A stretch of DNA of 35,845 nucleotides from contig CALLVA010000031.1 in the NCBI GenBank assembly GCA_938010655.1, forward strand, positions 1 through 35,845. Direction: 5' to 3'. Below are positions 30,864-35,845 of this stretch, piece after piece. The notes under the pieces were generated by a model. It was not told where the DNA came from, did not search any database, and saw only the letters and a program-made list of their open reading frames with translations. Source of the DNA: an uncultured Parvularculaceae bacterium. Lineage in GTDB: Bacteria; Pseudomonadota; Alphaproteobacteria; Caulobacterales; Parvularculaceae. The stretch's first letter is position 1. Every line of letters begins with the position of its first letter. The position numbers were made by a program, and so were the translations under genes.

Positions 30864-33155
30864 ATGGATAAGCGGATACTTAAAATATGGCCGACGTCGC
30901 ATCTTGCGAGAAAGTGGGTTATTGGTTGGTCCGTTATTGTGGTTTTCGCGATCCTGATTTGGCGATCCGCTTTTGTTTCATTCGATTACACAATATCAGA
31001 TGTTTGGGCTAAAATTTTACAACATGACCCTTCAGGGCAATCTGTTGTCGTCGCTATTGATTCTAAAAGCTTGCAGGAAAATCGTGAATGGCCTTGGAGC
31101 CGAGATGTTCATGGCAAGCTTGTCGACACATTAGATGGATTGGGTGTTAAAAGCGTTGCTTTTGATATTGATTTCAGTGCACCGCGCGCTGATGGGGGCG
31201 ACGTTCTTTTTGGTGATGCCATTGCTCGGGCAAGCGCCCCTGTTTATTTGGCAACCTTTCGTGCGCCGCTCTCTGCTGAAATGCCGGACATATATGCTGA
31301 GATGTGGCCGAATGAGGATATACGACATGGCGCAGTTCCAGTTTCTGTCAATTATATACCGGAAACGTCTGGGTTTTTAAGGTATTTCTACAGTACAACA
31401 GAGTTCAGTACAGAAACGCTTCAGTCAATGCCGGTTGCAGCCTCTGGCGTCAGGCCATCAGAAAATGTTCAAGCTTTTAACTACGCCACCAATATAAGGC
31501 GTATACCGTATTATTCTTATGTGGATGTATTAAATGGAACAGTACCAAAGGAAGCCCTTGAAGGAAAAACGATTTTCGTTGGCGCAACTGCTGTAGAGCT
31601 GGGCGATGAATATGCTTTACCTGTTTACGGCATTCAAAGCGGTGTCTTGCTCAATGTTATAGCATTTGAAAATTTGGTATTAGGGAATATTCTGGAAGTT
31701 GCGACGTCCTATATATCACTCATCCTGCTTGGTATCATGTTCGCAATTGTTGGAATTAACTCCAGTCAAAAGCCACAAAGGCGTTGGGTTGGATATGGTG
31801 TCTTAATTGTCAGTATTGCCGCCTTTTCATTGATGATGCAGGGCGTCTTCCATATCATCATACCTGTTGTTGGCGTGATGCTTTGCCTCTTTTCTCTGAT
31901 GGCTGTTGATGTGATGTATGTGTTGCATGCGCATCAATTATTGGCTTTCAGAGGTAAGGTGGCCGCGCGCGAATCGCAATTAATCACCCAGTCGCTTGTC
32001 TCCGAAAATCACGAAGGCATTATCGCTCTGAACCGATATGGTGAGATCGATATGGTCAATATAAGAGCCGCTGAATTGCTTGATATTACAAACCTAGCGA
32101 AAGGCGCAAAGTTAGCAGAACTGGCGGTAGATTTTTGTAATCATATTGACTTGGAACAAACCTTACTTAAGCCTGCGTCAAACCATGAATATAGCTACTA
32201 TACCGCTCTTGGAAAATTAGTGGCCTTAGATGTAAATATCAGTACCCTGAAAATAGATCCAGTTGATAGTCGTTTTGAACAACGCACAGAGCCACGCCAT
32301 GTCACCATTATTGGCCTTCATGATGTTTCGGCTCAACGTTTGGCGGCAGAAGCGGAGCGAGAAGCCAAAGAGGCACATGCCGCGATTTCGGCTGCAAAAT
32401 CACAATTGATTTCCACCATGACCCATGAATTGCGGACCCCGCTTAATTCAATCATCGGCTTTTCGGATATTATTAAAGCGGAAATGTTTGGGCCAAGTGG
32501 CGCTGATGAATATGTTGAATATTCCACGATGATTAATTCAAGCGGTCGCCAGCTTTTGGGTGTCGTGAATGATATGATGCTCGCGGCGCGGCTTCAATCT
32601 CATGAATTAGATCCAGTGATTGACGCCACTTCATTGAACGAAGTGTTCGAAGCGGCGATTGATGACGCGCAAATGAAAATGACATGGCGAGATCAACAGA
32701 TTGATTTGCTCCATGCTGATGGCGATGCCAGCCTCTTAATGGATGCGCAATTGATGCAGACCGCTCTTTCTCAACTTATCGATAATGCGGCAAAATTTGG
32801 TGGTGCCACTGGCACGATCCGCATTAGAACGGGATATGTGGATGGGGCGTTTGAAATCAGTATTCGGGATGAAGGGGAGGGGTGCGACCCGGCATTGCTC
32901 TCGGAGATCACGGATATGTTCAAGCAAGGAGACAGCACCTTACAGCGCAGCTTTGAGGGGTGCGGTCTGGGGTTGTATCTCGTGCAGGAAATCGTTGACT
33001 TGCACCATGGCAAACTCATCTTGCATTCGGGTGAAACTGGCGGTTTCACAGCGCGGATCAGGCTATGTGAAGCCGTGCCAAACGCGCAACTTACGGATGA
33101 AGCTGATGCTGATGAAGCATCTTTAGATGATCTCGAAACCGCTATTGCTTCCTGA
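30864..33155 (+). CDS. CHASE2-domain sensor histidine kinase
   Basis: A 763-residue inner-membrane kinase. An N-terminal helix (about 17-36) precedes an extracytoplasmic CHASE2 domain at about 37-265 (VVVAIDSKSLQENREWPWSRDVHGKL), then three helices at about 280-355, a PAS-like segment at about 370-490, HisKA with His521 (MTHELRTPLN), and an ATPase domain with the N box Asn641, G1 DEGEG at 669-673 and G2 GCGLG at 699-703. All kinase motifs are present. It starts 43 bases after the FecR gene, so they are probably co-transcribed. No response regulator gene lies in the window. No clear Shine-Dalgarno sequence is seen before the ATG. Confidence 0.9.
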   Translation: MDKRILKIWPTSHLARKWVIGWSVIVVFAILIWRSAFVSFDYTISDVWAKILQHDPSGQSVVVAIDSKSLQENREWPWSRDVHGKLVDTLDGLGVKSVAFDIDFSAPRADGGDVLFGDAIARASAPVYLATFRAPLSAEMPDIYAEMWPNEDIRHGAVPVSVNYIPETSGFLRYFYSTTEFSTETLQSMPVAASGVRPSENVQAFNYATNIRRIPYYSYVDVLNGTVPKEALEGKTIFVGATAVELGDEYALPVYGIQSGVLLNVIAFENLVLGNILEVATSYISLILLGIMFAIVGINSSQKPQRRWVGYGVLIVSIAAFSLMMQGVFHIIIPVVGVMLCLFSLMAVDVMYVLHAHQLLAFRGKVAARESQLITQSLVSENHEGIIALNRYGEIDMVNIRAAELLDITNLAKGAKLAELAVDFCNHIDLEQTLLKPASNHEYSYYTALGKLVALDVNISTLKIDPVDSRFEQRTEPRHVTIIGLHDVSAQRLAAEAEREAKEAHAAISAAKSQLISTMTHELRTPLNSIIGFSDIIKAEMFGPSGADEYVEYSTMINSSGRQLLGVVNDMMLAARLQSHELDPVIDATSLNEVFEAAIDDAQMKMTWRDQQIDLLHADGDASLLMDAQLMQTALSQLIDNAAKFGGATGTIRIRTGYVDGAFEISIRDEGEGCDPALLSEITDMFKQGDSTLQRSFEGCGLGLYLVQEIVDLHHGKLILHSGETGGFTARIRLCEAVPNAQLTDEADADEASLDDLETAIAS

Positions 33156-33302
33156 GTTGGTAAAATCGCCTTCCTTTAGAGACGTTTTCATCGCAAAAAA
33201 CCTCTTTTTCACGATCCGTCATTTGCCTTGTCCGCCAATCGGTTATACTCATAATAAGAAGACCCATTATATGGGCTTTATGTTTCGGTTTAGAGGATAA
33301 AG

Positions 33303-34265
33303 ATGCGCACTTATTTGGATTTTGAGAAGCCAATTGCTGAGTTGGAAGGTCGAATCGACCACTTGCGGGAAACCGAAGGGGCGGATGTTGGTGATGAAGT
33401 TGCCAAGCTCGAAGCGAAAGCGAAAAAGCTGCTCACAGATACTTACTCTGGCTTGACCAGCTGGCAAAAAACATCCGTTGCGCGGCATCAAGCGCGCCCT
33501 CATTTTATGGATTATGTCAGCGGTTTAATGGAAGATTTTACCCCCCTCGCAGGAGATCGCAATTTTGGCGATGATGCCGCGATTTTGGGCGGACCAGCGA
33601 CCTTTCGGGGACGTTCTGTGATTGTGATCGGTCATGAAAAAGGCCGCGATACAACGAGCCGCGTGGCTCATAATTTTGGCATGGCGCGACCAGAAGGCTA
33701 TCGCAAAGCGATTCGACTGATGGATATGGCTGAACGCTTTAATATGCCTGTGGTGTCTTTAGTCGACACGCCGGGGGCTTATCCTGGTCTTGGTGCAGAA
33801 GAGCGCGGCCAAGCAGAAGCGATTGCTACTTCAACTGAAAAATGCCTCAGTTTAAAAGTGCCCATGGTCTCCGCGATTGTGGGCGAAGGCGGCTCTGGCG
33901 GTGCGATTGCGCTGGCCGCGGCTAATAAAGTGTTGATGTTCCAGCATGCGGTATATTCCGTGATTTCGCCTGAAGGCTGCGCCTCTATTCTTTGGAAAGA
34001 TGCAGCGGGCAAAGGCGAAAATAAAGCCCCGGACGCCGCAGAAGCCATGAAAATTTCAGCGCAGCATTTATTAAAGCTTGGTGTGATTGATGGCATCATT
34101 GAAGAGCCTCTTGGCGGCGCACATCGTGATCCATTGGTTGCCATAGAGCGATTAGGGGATGCAATTGAGGCGTCTATCCACGATTTGGAAGACCTGCCAG
34201 AAGCTGACCTCATCAAGCAACGCCGTGAGAAGTTTCTCAATATTGGACGTGTTGGGCTCGGGTAG
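33303..34265 (+). CDS. accA: acetyl-CoA carboxylase carboxyltransferase subunit alpha
   Basis: Transfers the carboxyl group from biotin to acetyl-CoA, giving malonyl-CoA for fatty acid synthesis, together with AccD. The 320-residue length is normal. Recognisable parts are the N-terminal [53 protein letters not shown] and [23 protein letters not shown] abuts the ATG. A possible promoter is TTGCCT (33223) with TATACT (33244), only 15 bases apart. It stands alone, with a 69-bp gap before the next gene. Confidence 0.97.
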   Translation: MRTYLDFEKPIAELEGRIDHLRETEGADVGDEVAKLEAKAKKLLTDTYSGLTSWQKTSVARHQARPHFMDYVSGLMEDFTPLAGDRNFGDDAAILGGPATFRGRSVIVIGHEKGRDTTSRVAHNFGMARPEGYRKAIRLMDMAERFNMPVVSLVDTPGAYPGLGAEERGQAEAIATSTEKCLSLKVPMVSAIVGEGGSGGAIALAAANKVLMFQHAVYSVISPEGCASILWKDAAGKGENKAPDAAEAMKISAQHLLKLGVIDGIIEEPLGGAHRDPLVAIERLGDAIEASIHDLEDLPEADLIKQRREKFLNIGRVGLG

Positions 34266-34333
34266 CGCTTTTTGGCATATTTTTATCAAGCACAATTTCC
34301 TAACCTCTGTTCGTGTCGAATTACGGGACAATT

Positions 34334-35845
34334 ATGACTGTACCACCAAAATTGGACTCTGCTTTAGACGCCTCTTTGAGAAGCGAATTAGGCCGTTTCT
34401 TTTCTCAAAACGCTGAAAACCTCGCTCTTGCTCTGGTGCCTTCCGCTGAGCTTGTGTCGCGTTTTGCTGCGCAAATCAAGGAGACGAATGATTTGCAAAG
34501 CTTTGCCAACAGAGAACTAAAGTGTCTTCCAGATTATCTAGGTCGTTTTTTTAGCGATGGATCCGATGCATTTAAGTCGCTCTATTTGGGAGAGCGGAAT
34601 AAAATGGCGTATGACGCGGATTTTTCGATAGAAGAACGCAATGCCTTGATGAAGCGGCTAATTGAAGCTGATCGGGATATTCTTTCATCTCAAATGAACG
34701 GCCACGTTAAGGCAGAGGCAGTCATTTATTTCAATCAGCAATTGACAGGCATTAGTGAAAGTTTTTCTAAGCCGCCCCAAGATATATCGAAAATATTATT
34801 GGTCGGGGATTGTTTATATCTGGATGTGATGGCTTTTTTATCGGGTAAAAGCCTGTCTGATGACCTATCGATCATTCCTACTTTTGTGACGGCCAGAAGT
34901 GCATCACAGCTTAAAGCTGAAATTTCTGCGCTCGCATCAGAAAAATATGATTTGGTTTTCTTTAGCCCATTCAGTTATGGCGCCAGGCCTGAGTTTGAAG
35001 AATTAATTCGCAGTGGCAATCCATTTATATCGCAGTCGAAGATCAATAAAATTATTGACCCTTTATTGGATGAAACGGTGGACTTAATGGACCTCATGGG
35101 CAATTTATTTGATTGCCCTATTTTCACTCATAATTCTTTATGTCTTGTTCGGCACCCGGATGAGCGCAAGCGCCAAATAAAAAGTCTTTTGACAAAAAAA
35201 TTGCGTGGCTATGTTAAAGGGCGAGTTGATAGTGTTATCAAAAATAAAATTTTAACTATTAATCAGTCCACATACAAGCATTTATTTTTAGTTGATGAAT
35301 TGGCGCTACTTGAAAAAGACAGCGAAACTAGCTTGGCTAGCTATTTTTATTGTAGCGATCTGCAACACCCATTGGTGATGGGCGAACGTGTCTCACATCT
35401 TTATTGGCACATTATCAAAACAAATAGCCAGCTGATAAAGAAAAAGCTTGTTGTGTGCGATTTGGATAATACCTTGTGGGATGGTGTTATTGGAGAAGGT
35501 GCCGTCAAACATTTTGTTGACCGTCAGCAAGTTCTTAAGAAGTTGCAAGACCGCGGTGTTGTGCTTGCGATTAATTCCAAAAATGACCCGGCCAATGTTC
35601 ATTGGGATGGCGGTGTTTTAAACGAGGATGATTTCGTTTTCTCCAGCATCGACTGGGAAATGAAAGTGAAAGCTTTTCCAGAGATACAGCAAGAACTGAA
35701 TATCAAGATGAAAGATTACGTATTCATCGATGATCGCGAAGATGAACTTGGTATGGTGTCATCAACTTTTCCAGAAATTGCCTGCTTAAATGCAACAGAC
35801 AAAATGACGTGGGAAATGTTCTCACTTTGGGCGGAGATGCTGGAT
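34334..35845 (+). CDS. HAD-IIIC / FkbH-like protein, 5' part (partial)
   Basis: An open frame of 504 codons running off the right edge, so it is missing from complete-ORF lists. Residues 1-370 form a divergent N-terminal region. The HAD domain follows: CDLDNTLWDG (Asp376, Asp378) is motif I, INSKND (Lys416) the lysine motif and FIDDRED (Asp466, Asp467) the last acidic motif. FkbH relatives charge carrier proteins with glyceryl units in polyketide pathways or act in polysaccharide decoration; which applies is not decidable here. No strong Shine-Dalgarno sequence precedes the ATG at 34334, so the start is moderately sure. Confidence 0.85.
   Translation, partial: MTVPPKLDSALDASLRSELGRFFSQNAENLALALVPSAELVSRFAAQIKETNDLQSFANRELKCLPDYLGRFFSDGSDAFKSLYLGERNKMAYDADFSIEERNALMKRLIEADRDILSSQMNGHVKAEAVIYFNQQLTGISESFSKPPQDISKILLVGDCLYLDVMAFLSGKSLSDDLSIIPTFVTARSASQLKAEISALASEKYDLVFFSPFSYGARPEFEELIRSGNPFISQSKINKIIDPLLDETVDLMDLMGNLFDCPIFTHNSLCLVRHPDERKRQIKSLLTKKLRGYVKGRVDSVIKNKILTINQSTYKHLFLVDELALLEKDSETSLASYFYCSDLQHPLVMGERVSHLYWHIIKTNSQLIKKKLVVCDLDNTLWDGVIGEGAVKHFVDRQQVLKKLQDRGVVLAINSKNDPANVHWDGGVLNEDDFVFSSIDWEMKVKAFPEIQQELNIKMKDYVFIDDREDELGMVSSTFPEIACLNATDKMTWEMFSLWAEMLD

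Overview
The window reads as ordinary chromosome of an alphaproteobacterium of moderate GC content. The best evidence is gene order and family content: UPF0262, low-molecular-weight phosphatase, infA, maf, RNase E/G and yacG in a row; a TIGR02300-type acidic zinc protein divergent from a class II-like aroA and beside a tRNA-Ala; and a SapC-family protein. I cannot name an order or genus from sequence alone.

Layout. 1-5708: the 5' part of pgi (runs off the left edge), a long-chain polyprenyl diphosphate synthase, an S49 peptidase, a small membrane-anchored protein, a DEDDh exonuclease, an alpha/beta hydrolase and a SapC-family protein closed by a strong terminator. 5863-8718: a periplasmic thiol-redox pair (DsbD/ScsB-like reductase plus exported redoxin), also closed by a terminator. 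8736-19023: a surface-polysaccharide neighbourhood with an ExoY-like sugar transferase, an O-antigen ligase/Wzy-like protein, two small membrane proteins, galU, a CE15-like esterase lipoprotein, an M23 peptidase and a Kelch + DUF5060 + glycoside-hydrolase-like lipoprotein. Inside it lies a very short ORF with a near-complete Shine-Dalgarno match and its own terminator (14590-14782).

19128-26039: tRNA-Ala(GGC), the TIGR02300 protein, aroA, a BON-LysM protein, then a scar. The scar is the first ~35 codons of a CDP-alcohol phosphatidyltransferase followed by about 680 bp without a recognisable gene. That stretch contains a hairpin element also found beside the tRNA and a 49-codon ORF with a strong ribosome-binding site. 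After the scar comes the conserved UPF0262-to-yacG block.

26044-33155: a small membrane protein and a lipoprotein, then the most interesting locus. A two-partner-secretion-type outer-membrane transporter (TpsB) is divergent from an exported FecR-domain protein whose C-terminal half is about 40 near-perfect seven-residue Asn/Gly repeats. A CHASE2 hybrid-sensor-like histidine kinase follows in the same direction. I infer a secretion, surface-structure and sensing system. 33303-35845: accA and the 5' part of a HAD-IIIC/FkbH-like gene that runs off the right edge.

Most functions are assigned by family resemblance read by eye. No database search or structure prediction was run.
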